64,000 nucleotides of DNA from Trileptium ribeirensis (lineage: Eukaryota > Nematoda > Enoplea > Enoplida > Thoracostomopsidae), in NCBI GenBank assembly GCA_030248225.1, contig JASANE010003114.1:18830-82829 (forward strand), in the 5' to 3' direction. The translations under genes were made by a program, and so were the position numbers. Positions 49,861 through 64,000 of the stretch are shown here, piece after piece. The notes beneath the pieces were generated by a model. That model saw only the letters and a list, made by a program, of their open reading frames with translations. It did no database searches and had not been told where the DNA came from. Position 1 is the first letter of the stretch. Each line of letters begins with the position of its first letter.

Positions 49861-52190
49861 TGATTTTCCGGGGGAAAAAATTATACCGTCTTAAACATCA
49901 CAAACAATATTGAAAAATTGCACATATTTAGTATGCGCTTACTAAAAATTAAAATCTGATCGTACGTATGTATAACGAATAATATTTAATAAATAATTCT
50001 TACCGCAATTGTTCAGCTAGTGCTAAATGGAACCGGAAGCAGTTCCACGACTTGTGTACGTTGATCGTATTCCGAGTAATGAATGACGGGCTTCACTTTG
50101 AAATTTGCTATATATGATGATGATGATCTGCCAATGATACACAACAAAAAATTTACCACCGTTTAAAATTTTACCTAAAATAAAATCCTACACATATTTT
50201 GCCTAGAAGATGAAGAATGAATGCAGAAAAATTGCCTCGAAGTACAGTAACCGCATGTTTGTCCACATCCCATCGACAATTTATCGGAGAATTGGCGCAC
50301 CTGAATCTTGGCCATACGGTAATAGGTCCGCTAATATGCATACTGTAAATATAAGGGCCGCCATTTTTGAAAATACTCTCCCGGTTTTTTCAGATCAGAT
50401 TCCCATTTTTGATAAAGGGTGCACGTTACACTAACATTTTCAAAAAAAAGCATTTCCAGTTTTTGGTAAGGGAGACCGGTACACTGACATATTGGAAATT
50501 TTTTTCAAATATGCGCTAAAAACAGTACTCGGATTGCTCAGTAATGTTCACAATGCACGTCTGATGTTGACCAGTAATAAGACTCATAAAGGCCATGCAG
50601 AAAATAAACAACCCCTTCCGCAAGCATTTCAGGTAACCTATGAACTGTATCGACAACTGCAAGCAACCTATAATAAAAAATTGCTGGATTCACTTTGATG
50701 ACATAATCTTACGCATGCTGTTTCGATATTATTTTTCTGCAACTGCTTACATTTTGACGTAATAAAAAGAAATTTGTGATATACCAAAATCTTATGCTTA
50801 GAAATAAGCCCTTTCCAGGTGCTCTATAGCTGAGTTCTGCTATACGACCAGGCACTGGCGGCACGGCGACCAAAAAGACCGTACACGGGTGTGAAGACGC
50901 GACTGGACATGAGGGACGGGTAGCATCGTCGACGAAAGCTCAATGTAGGCAGAGCCCAAATATTTGTTTAAAAACAAAAAGTTTAAGACGTTTCAGATTT
51001 GTCTTCGGAAAATAGTCACGTTCTCGGCTTCCCAGTTTTTCTCGGTTTTCGAACGCTTCCCGCTTTTTCCTAAGCCACGGGTACCATGAAGAATTCCGTT
51101 ACCGGCCGCCAAATTTACTTCTGGGTCACCATAACAGGACCTCACAAGTTTTTTTGTTTTCCGATAGCGCTGCTCCAGATTACCATAGTCTGTGTAGACT
51201 CCGCTACTAAGGAAATATAAATAACATCAAAAACACCACTTTTTCACTTGTTTTGTCGATGCCCAAACATAGGCTTTAATTTATTATTCAAGCTCAAAAT
51301 TTAAAAGGGTAGCACGTCTGGCAAATTTTACAGAAAATGCACATTGTGATCTTTAATTACTACAAAATATGTACTTAAATGAATCACATGAAGTTGCCAA
51401 ATGAAAACTGTTTCTCGCATAGTATCTATGCACTGCACGACATAAAGTAATGTATTAGCGTAGTTAGATATTTCTATGTAAACAAGCAAGTACTATCTAA
51501 AGTATTTATGCTCATCCGCAATAAAAAAGGTGCCATGAATGATCTTTGACATTGTTCAAACAAACCAATCAGTAAAAGAAATGATATTAATTATTACTAT
51601 AACTACATTACTGCACCAAAACTAATCCTAACTTGCAATATGACATCTTTATTAAATTGTTTAATTTAAATTAGCTAAACTTATAAGCAATGAATAACAT
51701 TCTATTTGCACATAATACTGTCAACAGTGGCTCAGATGCGTGGGTTTAAGAGAATATTTATAAACCATCAATTTGCAAAATTTAATAGTTTTACAAAATC
51801 AGTTTGTTCAATTATTATATGTGCGAAACAGTTCGGTTGAGCAACCTTCTTAGTTTCATAAGGCTAGAATACTAGTACACCGTGAAAAGTGAGTCAGACG
51901 AACCTTATACATTTTTACACTCGCATAATAAATACCATACAGCGTTTCAAAGTTTTTAAACAACGTTTTTTGTAAACACCCCAAATGGTCTGGACATGCA
52001 GTAACTTTGACTAACTAGTTCAACTGGTCATAGATTATCAACATCAAATGGGCATTGATGAGATATATGTGATAAACAAGTGAAAGACGTCACGGTACAA
52101 TCCTTGAGCTGCTCATTGAGAGTGATTTTCTTAATTTTTTCGCTAAGCTAGATTCCTGAAGTTGGCACTAATTCAAATGAGCGCCAAAGG
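49861..52190. other. Intergenic, nothing recognised
   Basis: A GC-richer patch at 50,830-51,120 stands out but has no open frame or ends that I can define. Confidence 0.4.
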
Positions 52191-52199
52191 AGTCCAAAA

Positions 52200-52770
52200 C
52201 GAAAAAAAACGGGTTTAAACGCACGCGCAAGCAAATTTGTTCAAACACACACGAATGCAAACACGACGCACGCAAGCTAGTTGAAACGCGCATGCTCGCA
52301 AAATTCGTTTAAACCCAAGCTAGAGGTGAGAATTTCAGCCCGCGGCCCGGACACCTGATTATAAACGGGTCGGTAAGGGCCAAAATGTTGCAGATCCTGG
52401 CTGGCCCCGATTTCCAACGAGCTAGGTCGGGCCGAAAAATTTCGGCTCGTTCTCGCCTCAGCCAAAAACCGAATGATTAGCAAACCGTCGATAATCATGG
52501 GTTAGTTTTAAGAATTTCTTTTCGGGCTCATTTTATATATGCGTCTTTATATTGAGCTCGCCTAACACCTGATTCCAAACTGCCGAGCCGTGCCGACCTC
52601 GATCTCCAACGGGTCGGACCGAAAAATTTCCGTCCGTTCTTACCTCTAACTCACACCCACATTCGTTTAAACACATTGTCAGGCAAACGAGTTTATACGC
52701 ACTTGCACGTAAATACGATTAAACAAGCACGTACGCAAGCTACTGATGCAACACAGAAGAGAATCCGGTC
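52200..52770 (+). repeat. GC-rich dispersed repeat, copy 2, within AAACGCACGCAAGC-type simple motifs
   Basis: The core 52,332-52,553 matches 19,451-19,660. A partial third copy (GGGTCGGACCGAAAAATTTC) lies at 52,560-52,650. On both sides are degenerate runs of CGTTTAAACNCACG and GCACGCAAGC, which reappear at 53,055-53,110. Confidence 0.55.
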
Positions 52771-53940
52771 TGGTCAAATGTGGACTGGTAGACGGACCGC
52801 CCTTGTTCATATTCACCCTGTGGCTTCCGGAATAGCGGCGTTTATGGTGGAAAACTATTTGGCCAACTGTGACCTCTATTGTCCAATATTGATATCAATG
52901 ACTGTCACTGAAATGTAGGTACATTGTCATCACTACTTATCGATATATATACTCTCACTGCGACTAAAGTTGGCATTCAGGAAATGGCTAGTCTTCATGA
53001 TCCTTAGTCTGCGATATGCGACTAAATACAGGCAAAATCGATTAAAATCAAATGAACGCGAACGCAAATGCGTTTAAAGGCATAAGCGTGTATGCCTGCG
53101 TTTTTCTGCAGCTAGTTTGTCCGTAACGGTATGTACTGAAGTATTTATGGTCAAATTTAAGCAATTCCGTACATGACTGGCCTTAAATTGTGATTCTACA
53201 GCTAAGATTCAGTATTCTGGTTTAGTTCACTAGCTCAGAGCTGTGCGCAGAGCTGTCAAATACTGAACACGCGGATAGCGGGCAACCGCAGGTTCCGGAA
53301 AGTAATCGCAAAATATTAAGCACAACCCCGAGTACCGATCAATGCTCCACTATAACCACCCATGCTGTTAAATATTTTGTTTTGCGACCAGAAGCGGAGG
53401 GTGAGTCAGTGCGTCATGTTGGTCCCTATGTTTCACGGTAAGTCGCGTGTCGACTGGTGTGGGTCGTGGGTCACGATGTTAACAGTACAGGTTCAACCGA
53501 GGGCTACTCACAAAGCCAAAAGTCACATTGTTCAACATATAGCTGGTGAAATGAATTTTAGACAGATCACAGTAGACTTATTGTTGTGTTGCCGAACGAT
53601 CGTATTACTGCATACTTGAAATCGACAACACCTGGCTATTATTATCCCCCATCATATACACAAGTTTTTCTAGAGTTTGTGCTTCATACTGTTTATTTTT
53701 AATCTACGCATAAATTATATTTATATTGGTTTTGGTATTATTATTCAAGTCTAACCGTATTATGCAGGTAATGTACGTTAAAATCATACATGCCAAGGTG
53801 GTAAATATATCTTTATTGGGGGCAGGGTTGATGGCGACCAACGCAGAGAAATCCCACTTTGGTATGCCATTTTGTATAACCGAGGCACAGAGCTACCCGA
53901 TTGATGTGCCATGTGCCCACATAAAAGAAGAAACTAGTCG
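52771..53940. other. Intergenic, nothing recognised
   Basis: Open frames of 80-110 codons on the plus strand show no recognisable product; the last runs into the tandem repeat that follows. Confidence 0.4.
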
Positions 53941-53944
53941 ATTC

Positions 53945-54245
53945 TTTTTACTGGGCGTTGTAAAAGTCACAAGGCAATTCCCTCTAGTTTGCGCCGTAGA
54001 TGTAGAGACCACTAGGCGGTTCATGGCTCCCTTTACTAGACGCTGTAGAAGCCTGTAAACAATTCCATTTACTTTGCGCCGTAGATGTTACCAGACGTTT
54101 CATCTTTGGTGGACGTTGCAGAAGAAAATAGGCGGTTCCCTTTACTATTGTAGAAGTTGTAGAAGTCACTAGGCAGTTCAATTTAGTGGGCGCTGTAGAC
54201 CACAAGAAGGTTCTCTTTACTAGGCCCTGCATAAGTGCAAACTAC
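53945..54245. repeat. Degenerate tandem repeat of about 36 bp, eight units
   Basis: Units of the form TTTACTNGGCGCTGTAGAAG then CACTAGGCGGTTCC recur (for example CTTTACTAGACGCTGTAGAAG, TTTACTTTGCGCCGTAGATG, TTTAGTGGGCGCTGTAGACC). The period is a multiple of three in several units, which keeps an 82-codon minus-strand frame open; I do not think it is a gene. Confidence 0.75.
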
Positions 54246-55112
54246 GGTATTTAGGACGCTACAAATTCCTATGCTGGGCAGCCTCCCTGAATGCCGGCGA
54301 GCTTCCATTTGGGTAGTTGATTGTCCGGAAGGGAGGTGGGCTGAATCACGTCCAAAAAGATCCGGCTTGTCGCGCACGCTGGCGCAGAATCCGCTATCAA
54401 AAAGTTAACAAGATTAGAATGGCTTTAAGACATAAAGCGATAAATATGTTGAGCCATTAAGGATTTAATAACTAGAAAAACGTATTGAACAAGCGGGTAC
54501 GGTCCTAGTGGCGGTGGGCGGCCCTTTATTCTGCGCGGGTACCCGCGGGCGCAATAATTTCCGCACGCGCACACCTCTGCACTAGCTATATATACAGCAG
54601 TAAACGTAAATACTACGCCCGGCAAAAAACGGCGACATAACTGCTGATCATAGGCTTTTGATTATAGCCGTTTTAATGGAAGGCCAACGGCTCAAAAAGG
54701 CCGGCCGAACGTTTTCACTGTCGTTAATGAATTACCAGTATTTGCCAATGGGGATCCCTATAACTAGATACACGTAGTCCCAACAGCACCCTGCAGGAGC
54801 TATATTAAAGATTTTGGCAATTATTTTATAAAATGTGACACTTGGGTTAATAGCATTACTCTAATTCTGCTGTCACATTTTGCTTTAATACTTTTGTAAC
54901 AATACGCTAAAAATTACTTTAGTATAGCATAGTTTAATAATATACATTAAAACACAAGGTTGAGGTCAATTATTTTAATGTGATTAATACTAACGTCAGA
55001 TGCTATTTTCAAATTTTTGAACTTTCTTGTTCGTTATCCAAAATAAAGATAGTACTAGTGAAGCTCGCCTGCGAGCCAGAATTTGAGTGGTGAGAATACT
55101 CCCCGGTAGCAG

Positions 55113-55420
55113 AAGTGTGAAAATATTTGCCACACAATATTTTTGACACTCGCAATGAGCTTGTCGGCCCAGAAAACCCCATATCCGACACTAAAACCAA
55201 CACACATTCAGGTGCTTTTCCCACGACTTCTCACCAAACATTTCGAAAACGTCATGTTTTTATGCCAAGTATGAACCAGAAGTGTAAAAAATATTTGTCC
55301 AACAATATTTTTAACACTTGCAATGAGTTTATCTGCCCAGAAAACCGAATATAAGACACTAAAAGCAACAAAAAACACACATTTAGGTGCATTTCCCACT
55401 TTTCACCAAATATGAAATAT
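55113..55420. repeat. Diverged tandem duplication of about 165 bp
   Basis: AAGTGTGAAAATATTTGCC through TTTTCCCACGACTTCTCACC at 55,113-55,250 recurs as AAGTGTAAAAAATATTTGTC through CATTTCCCACTTTTCACC at 55,279-55,412. Shared inner words include CAATATTTTTGACACTCGCA/CAATATTTTTAACACTTGCA. Confidence 0.8.
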
Positions 55421-56990
55421 GGCGCCAACTATAAACTTATAGACTCCAGATCGGTAAGGGTTGAAAAACTTGTTCTATATCATTGGAAAGTCCTGGTAAA
55501 GGTCTCACGTTTAGACGTCATGAGTCACCTATAAGCCAGCATTAAAGCAATTTAGACTTTTCTGAAAACATTCTAATAAGTATTCAAAAAATTTTTTAAA
55601 CAACTATTCAAACTGTACCCCGATGAAACACTACAACCGAAAACTAAATTGGAAAATGTGCAATGTAACTTCAACGAAACGATGCAGACACGAACGAAAT
55701 TGAAAAACCCTGGCCTAAACGAAAAAATTCTGCAAGCTGTATTTGCGAATGCTAAAATTAGAGACGCATAATAAGTTCAACACCAAGGACATATAACAAA
55801 AGTATGTAATCCTGAAACAAAAATAAATGCCAATTGCGAATGCGAGTCTAATCCGCCCGATATCACAAATCTTCTTAGAGCTACTCATTAACTACAACCC
55901 CAAAAAATTTATTGCGGCAGAACATGTATATAAGTAATGTGTTCGTCATACTAATTGAACAAAACGACAGGATTAAAACAAATGACATTACTGAGTCTGA
56001 TAGTGACGATAAAACAATGCTGAGAGAAGTCCATCACAAGTGAAAGATGAATGTCGTCTTCGTTATTCGCAAGCCAGTTCTTGCATTATTGCTGTGAGCG
56101 CTAAAAGGAAATTACCAGCTGTACCAACGCATACTTTTATCGAAAAATTTTCAATGGCTGGCAATTCTCACTTAAAGTTAATTTACTTTAATACATAGCA
56201 CACTAAGAAAACTAGTCTGTGCCATGAAAAGTCTAAATATTATCCGCTGCGCCATTCAATATTTGAAGCAGAGAATGAATATTATGCGAGACAAGTAAGG
56301 TTTAAGACCGTAACGCAATGACCTTACAACCCAAGCCCAGTGCTTCGACTATCTAATGAAAACGCCATAACCAGCAGTTCACTTACGTGCATCGTCTTTA
56401 TTATGAGCAATATATACGCCTGAACAATAATAAAATATAACGATTCGTTAAATTAGCAGCAAAATAAATTTAGTATATTAAAGAGCACAGAATGGATCGT
56501 ACCCTTCATAATCTCACAATCACTTTTATAGTTTAAATAGGCAGGTTTATTGATATGCAGCAAAACTATAGAAAATCTCATCACTAAATCGGTTTACAAT
56601 CTGTGTGTAGCATCAAACGATTCGATGGGACCGTTGGTACAATAAGATTCCTAAATAAATAGAAACAACGAAATAAAAATTAACTGCTAATAAACAATTA
56701 ATATATTGCCAGTGAGGTTTCTAAAACGAATCTGATCGAGATTTTTAACATGTACATAACTTAATAACCGTTCACAATTCATTGAATTAGAATAAATCGA
56801 CGAATAAATAAGCTTCAAAAACAGTGTACATATCAAACGGAGGTAAAAAAATCAGAACTTCGACAGGTATATGGCGTATTTATCGTGGCCTTTCTGAGGC
56901 CAAAATATTGTGGCTCTCTTTGGCAATAGCAGCCACAATACATAGAATATTTTTTGATATAAGCTTAAAATAACTTAGTGGGTCCAAGAA
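55421..56990. other. Intergenic, nothing recognised
   Basis: No supported gene, repeat or RNA. Confidence 0.45.
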
Positions 56991-56992
56991 AA

Positions 56993-57171
56993 TTAACGGA
57001 CAAAAATAAATACATAAAAACGAACGCGAACGAATGTTAAAACGTTCGTTAACAAAAAATTTGTCATATTTTAGAACGAAATTTTTTTTGCGTTCTTTCG
57101 AGATCAAACGTAAACACAAATGAACGTAGTAGCGTTCGTTTTTTGAAACGTTACTTTTGTCCGTGACAGTA
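56993..57171. mobile_element. Mariner-like MITE, copy 2
   Basis: The left end TTAACGGACAAAAATAAAT and the right end GTTACTTTTGTCCGTGACAG are inverted repeats of the 515-754 family. The interior has ACGTTCGT motifs in both directions. It lies just downstream of the kinase gene. Confidence 0.55.
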
Positions 57172-57448
57172 ACCCTGAGGAGCGTTACGTTACAAAAAAG
57201 AACAGGTTAGAGTGCGGGTTGCGTGGGGTGGGGGCAGTAGCCCGCCGACTTAGGTTTAGTGTACGTCTCACATAAGCACGTTAGTTTAGGCTTAGTGTAT
57301 CGAGAACGCCAAAGCCGTAGTTGTCTGAATAGTAAACAGCTAACATGTTCAAATATATCTGGTAATATTATTCCACTGAAACTGCGGTAATATAATATAC
57401 AGCTCAAAAATCTTGGTTTTAAAAATTTTGCGACACGGTCATTCATGC

Positions 57449-57454
57449 TTTATT
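57449..57454 (-). promoter_or_regulatory. Candidate poly(A) signal of the NDR kinase gene
   Basis: AATAAA on the minus strand, about 290 bases past the stop codon. It is the clearest such hexamer in the expected 3' UTR; no transcript evidence. Confidence 0.3.
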
Positions 57455-57745
57455 TTTTGTAGCGCCAGTCAAATCAACAGCTGCCGACAATGATCTACAG
57501 AATCTTAGATAACCTTTCTCAACTCTATTCTACATGTTATCAGTGAGCTACAGGATTTCACCTGATGTTGAATATTATTACCCACGGTATTGAATCAAAT
57601 TACACGATCTGATTTTATACAGACATCATTTATATAAAATACATACACCTCCTGTTTTTGGCGTAGTCGCAATTTATAATCACATACTGTCAAACAACAA
57701 TTATAAATACAAAATTAAAAATCAAAAGTAATTACACACAACACT

Positions 57746-58744
<999 letters not shown>

Positions 58745-60402
58745 TCAAGCGAACACTGTGTTAACCTTACGTTTTAGTAAACAAAGCATACATTTGGACT
58801 GATAAAGTCAGAAAACGGCTTAGAGGACTATCGGATAGCAAGGAGATGTTTAACTTCGGTGGTACAGAAAAAAGGTAGCATAATATGCGTTGCACGGGTA
58901 TTAAAGTAACCCGGTTTATCCATGGTGCACGGGGAAGACATTATTTCAGAGCTAACCTAGGAGTTGACCTGGTCACATTGCCAGGTAATTTTGGTTTCCT
59001 CGCATGGACCCCTAAACACTCCAGGTATTTTGCAGTGACATCATTCAACAATAATCGTAATAACAGATTAAAATTGGTTTCCGTGACTAATATTGCCATC
59101 GTTAATTCACGGGCAAAAATAACAACAAAAAGGGTTAGAAAAAATGCTAATACTTTTATTTCGATTTTATGTCATTATATGGTCAAAGTGCGTCAGCTCA
59201 TGGTATAGATAGTCACAGTGGGGAGCGCTCCACAATATTTAGTGATAATTTTCCGATAAAATTATTGTAATATTGTGCATATAGTTGCTGCGAGCACCAT
59301 TTGCGATAGGCTTCCGGGGAGAGGGTGTTAAAGATGGCTTATGTGGGTCCAATGTACAGTGTGCAATAAAATTCTGAGTAAAATGAAACGCAGCCGGCTG
59401 AAAAACCCAGTTTTGCGAGCAAATGCAACAAAACGATATAATATGCATACATGTTGTAAAGACATGTCAATACAATTGCAGTTATAAGACCCTAGGGTAA
59501 CCGAGCAACAGTTCTTACAACACACGTCCCAAAAGTGTTTTAATCATATGGACAGGTCAATAAACTAACCTACGATCGTAAATATAGACCCGTTCTTGAA
59601 ATAAAATATTTGGACAAATATTCACAGATTTTGAAAGATAAATTTACCGTAATACAAGCCGTTTTGGATACACATTTTCTCATTATTATCTGCTGCGATA
59701 TCTACCTGACTCGGTGTTGACCCAACAAAATTTGTGCAAACAATTTTAAACAGAAATTACAAAATATATAACCATACTAAATAATATTTTGTGACCACAC
59801 TGTACAATTCATTTATGCAGAACGGAAAATATAGAATTGTACTTGTTTGATCTACTGCACAGTTATACAGTCTCCACAAACGTTCGTTTTCGTTGCAAAA
59901 TTATGACATAAAACTATAATATCCAAATGTCGACCCACGGTGGAACCATCAACACCGGAGAAGGAAAAAATAACACAACCAGTTATGAAATAAGCGTATA
60001 ACAAATAATGAAAATCATTTCACTTGAGTTTTTATAAAAATTATATAATTATGTTGCTTAAAGCTAAAATTAACTGTATCCAAAAACATCTATTAGATGA
60101 TCACACTGCCGCTATCCACTAGTGAAGAAATTAGATATTTAGCATCTACAGAGACTTCAACTATATTAAAAAATTCGCCTAAAGCAACGCCATCTGATAA
60201 ATGGTTAAACGAAGGATTATGGCGATGATACCTAGTGGCATCGTACAACGCAGCATATCCTAAACAGCTACAGATGCCTGAAAACGTACAGGGAGGCTTG
60301 CTTCAAAAATACATCATACACCTAAAAACAACCATTTTGTAGGCGAAGTCTAGTTGCTTTTTACGAATTTTTATCGCTCCAAATTTAGAGACACTGATTT
60401 AT

Positions 60403-60867
60403 GCATGAGTCACTTTAGGTGCATACACCATGGTTGTTCGTTTGTCAAAATCACCGACTGCATCGTTCGCGTTCACATTTCTGCAATCCGTATTCGCATT
60501 TTAGTGAATGCAGAGACAAGGGCTCTACGACGTGCGAATGGAATTTACATACGCGCACGTTTCCCCATTTCGCACAGTTGTCCGGGTTCACCAAATGGCG
60601 TGCTGAATGGAGCAGCGATGTTCGCTGCCCATGTGTATTGTAGATTACGGAAAAAACGCGATTGGTAATCGCATTATCGCATGTACAGTCAGAACAATGC
60701 GCAAAATAGCAAAACAGCGACCCCGAACAGAACCTACATGTTGCTACTAATATTTGTTCAAGTATGCAAGGGAAAATCTTTCTTAGCATACATTCATTAC
60801 TTTTACGATCGTAAACTGACTTGACAAAAGAAAAACCCAGGTGTATGCACCTAAAGTGGACTCACGC
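60403..60867. mobile_element. 460-bp MITE family, copy 2
   Basis: Starts GCATGAGTCACTTTAGGTGC (one base lost) and ends GCACCTAAAGTGGACTCACGC. Internal order matches 7,007-7,467 (TTGTCAAAATC near the left; TTCGCGTTTACATTT/TTCGCGTTCACATTT; CGTATTCGCATTTTAG). The 104-112-codon frames across it are by-products. Confidence 0.85.
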
Positions 60868-61577
60868 TTTAATAACTATCGCTGCGTATCACATATATTC
60901 ACTTAAATGAAACCTGTCATAACCAAAAGATTGCCCGTCTCTGTTTAAACGAGCGCAGCGAGCGGTGATAAAAGTGGCAGCTTAGCGGGTTTAAGTAAAC
61001 GATGTCTGCACTTGTGCAAACCGTTTTAGTGCTACATTAGAAAAATTCCGATATAGAACGCGTTCCCTGGTGGTCTGAATTAGGCGTCGTTGTAGATCTG
61101 TTGGTAGTTTTAATTGCACGTATGCCAGTAATACAGTTTTGTTTTAGCATTATTCCTGGATGTAACAACACGAATTTTATGCTGTGCGGGCACTGATATT
61201 ACTTTCCTAAAGGACCTATGTAGTATATACCAGGAATAACTCCAACAGGAACTATATATAAAGAAATGACGTGCCGCTAAGTTCAGTATGCTGGAAGTGT
61301 GTCATTCCGGAAATCGGCAAGCAGCTGCATGGAAGAAAAGGGTGGACCATGTGTCCAAAAATCAGTCAACACTACGTTATATCCGGGCTTAGAGTTAAAA
61401 ATATAGAGTGCACTCCAAAAGTATAGGAGTAAGTATGAAAATATTATAGAAGCATTGGCATCTGTATATGATTCGAAACAACGAGCAATCATTCAGACAT
61501 TTCAACGAATTTATGAAATAATATAATATCCATACTTGATCCAGTCGCCTTGCTCCAGAAGTTAACTAAACGATAGG

Positions 61578-61790
61578 TTAACCAACGATTGCGCAGCAAG
61601 CAGGTATCACTGCGAGTGAACGACGTTTGTAGTCAGATACGTTTAAACTAATCACTTATTCATTTTCATCTTCCTCGAACACCTTTTTATTTGCATATTT
61701 AACAAATCAAAGCGTTAAAACCAGCGAACTCATGTGTCGTTTAAATGGAGTAGGTAATGTGTGATACAGCCGAATATCAAAAATTTGTAT
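61578..61790 (+). repeat. Diverged dispersed repeat, partner of 19,168-19,390
   Basis: See the shared words given for the intron 1 copy; both run from a GCGAG..GCGAC block to a GTGATACAG block. Confidence 0.5.
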
Positions 61791-62201
61791 ATTGGACACA
61801 TGTACGGTAAACTGAAACATCTCACTGATTTCAGTGGCCTCAAAATTTTTATAGCAGCAAGTGTAATAAATTTTAGCGTCGTATCAAAACCCACAAAATC
61901 ATAATTGATATGTACCCACATATACGGAACCTATCATATCATAACCATTGATGGGGTACATTGACGAAAATCATAAAGGTTCATGAGTCTGACTACAGAT
62001 TATCATCAGTTGCAAAATACCCATGGGAATATCTTTTTTGTTTAAAAACTGGCCGGACAAACGGAAGGGTACGATAAAATTTATTAGCGAGCACACAAAT
62101 ATTTGCTTGATGCGCAACAGGAACACCAGCTTCGTTCAAATTGAGAAAACAAAAAAAAATGATTCGTACACATATAAGTAACGTTCAACATTTAGTAGTC
62201 A

Positions 62202-64000
<1,799 letters not shown>

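Noticed and set aside
60354..60789. 74-112-codon frames on both strands
   Set aside because: They lie in the 460-bp MITE; the sister copy at 7,007 does not keep the same frames.

Overview
The window is animal (metazoan) nuclear DNA. It is AT-rich, its genes are split by long introns with GT/AG borders, and it carries many small inverted-repeat transposons and minisatellites. Nothing looks bacterial or viral. Two conserved animal genes can be read, both on the minus strand. The lineage cannot be fixed from sequence alone; a long low-complexity Smad4 N-terminus and the MH1 wording would suit a flatworm-like lophotrochozoan, but that is inference.

Left third (1-23,930): a Smad4/Medea gene (TGF-beta/BMP co-Smad) read right to left. 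Six exons join without breaking frame: 23,930-23,176; 16,437-15,900; 14,667-13,735; 11,747-11,586; 10,782-10,599; 2,204 to at least about 1,774. Exons 3-5 and the first codon of exon 6 encode the MH1 DNA-binding domain with its four zinc ligands and DNA hairpin. Upstream of MH1 lies an unusual extension of about 725 residues rich in Gln, His, Asn, Ala and Gly. The MH2 domain is not in the window and should lie beyond the left edge.

Middle (24-57 kb): no convincing protein gene. It holds two direct copies of a 1.1-kb hAT-like non-autonomous transposon (24,266-25,385 and 35,404-36,546), three minisatellite arrays between them (110 bp x 6, about 125 bp x 7, 71 bp x about 35 with higher-order structure), a LINE reverse-transcriptase fragment near 28.4 kb, and several diverged dispersed repeats.

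Right end (57.4-64 kb): the 3' part of an NDR-family (STK38/Tricornered) AGC kinase. One exon (62,414-62,210) carries the beta3 lysine and alpha-C regions; a large terminal exon (58,722-57,746) carries the rest of the kinase domain, the NDR-type autoinhibitory insert and the hydrophobic motif. Earlier exons lie beyond the right edge.

The Smad4 introns are dense with short inverted-repeat elements. Several sit within tens of bases of splice sites, and a 94-bp minisatellite in intron 5 appears to have grown out of one end of such an element. I did not find a new multi-gene system. The most notable items are the Smad4 N-terminal extension and the transposon-derived structures around its exons.
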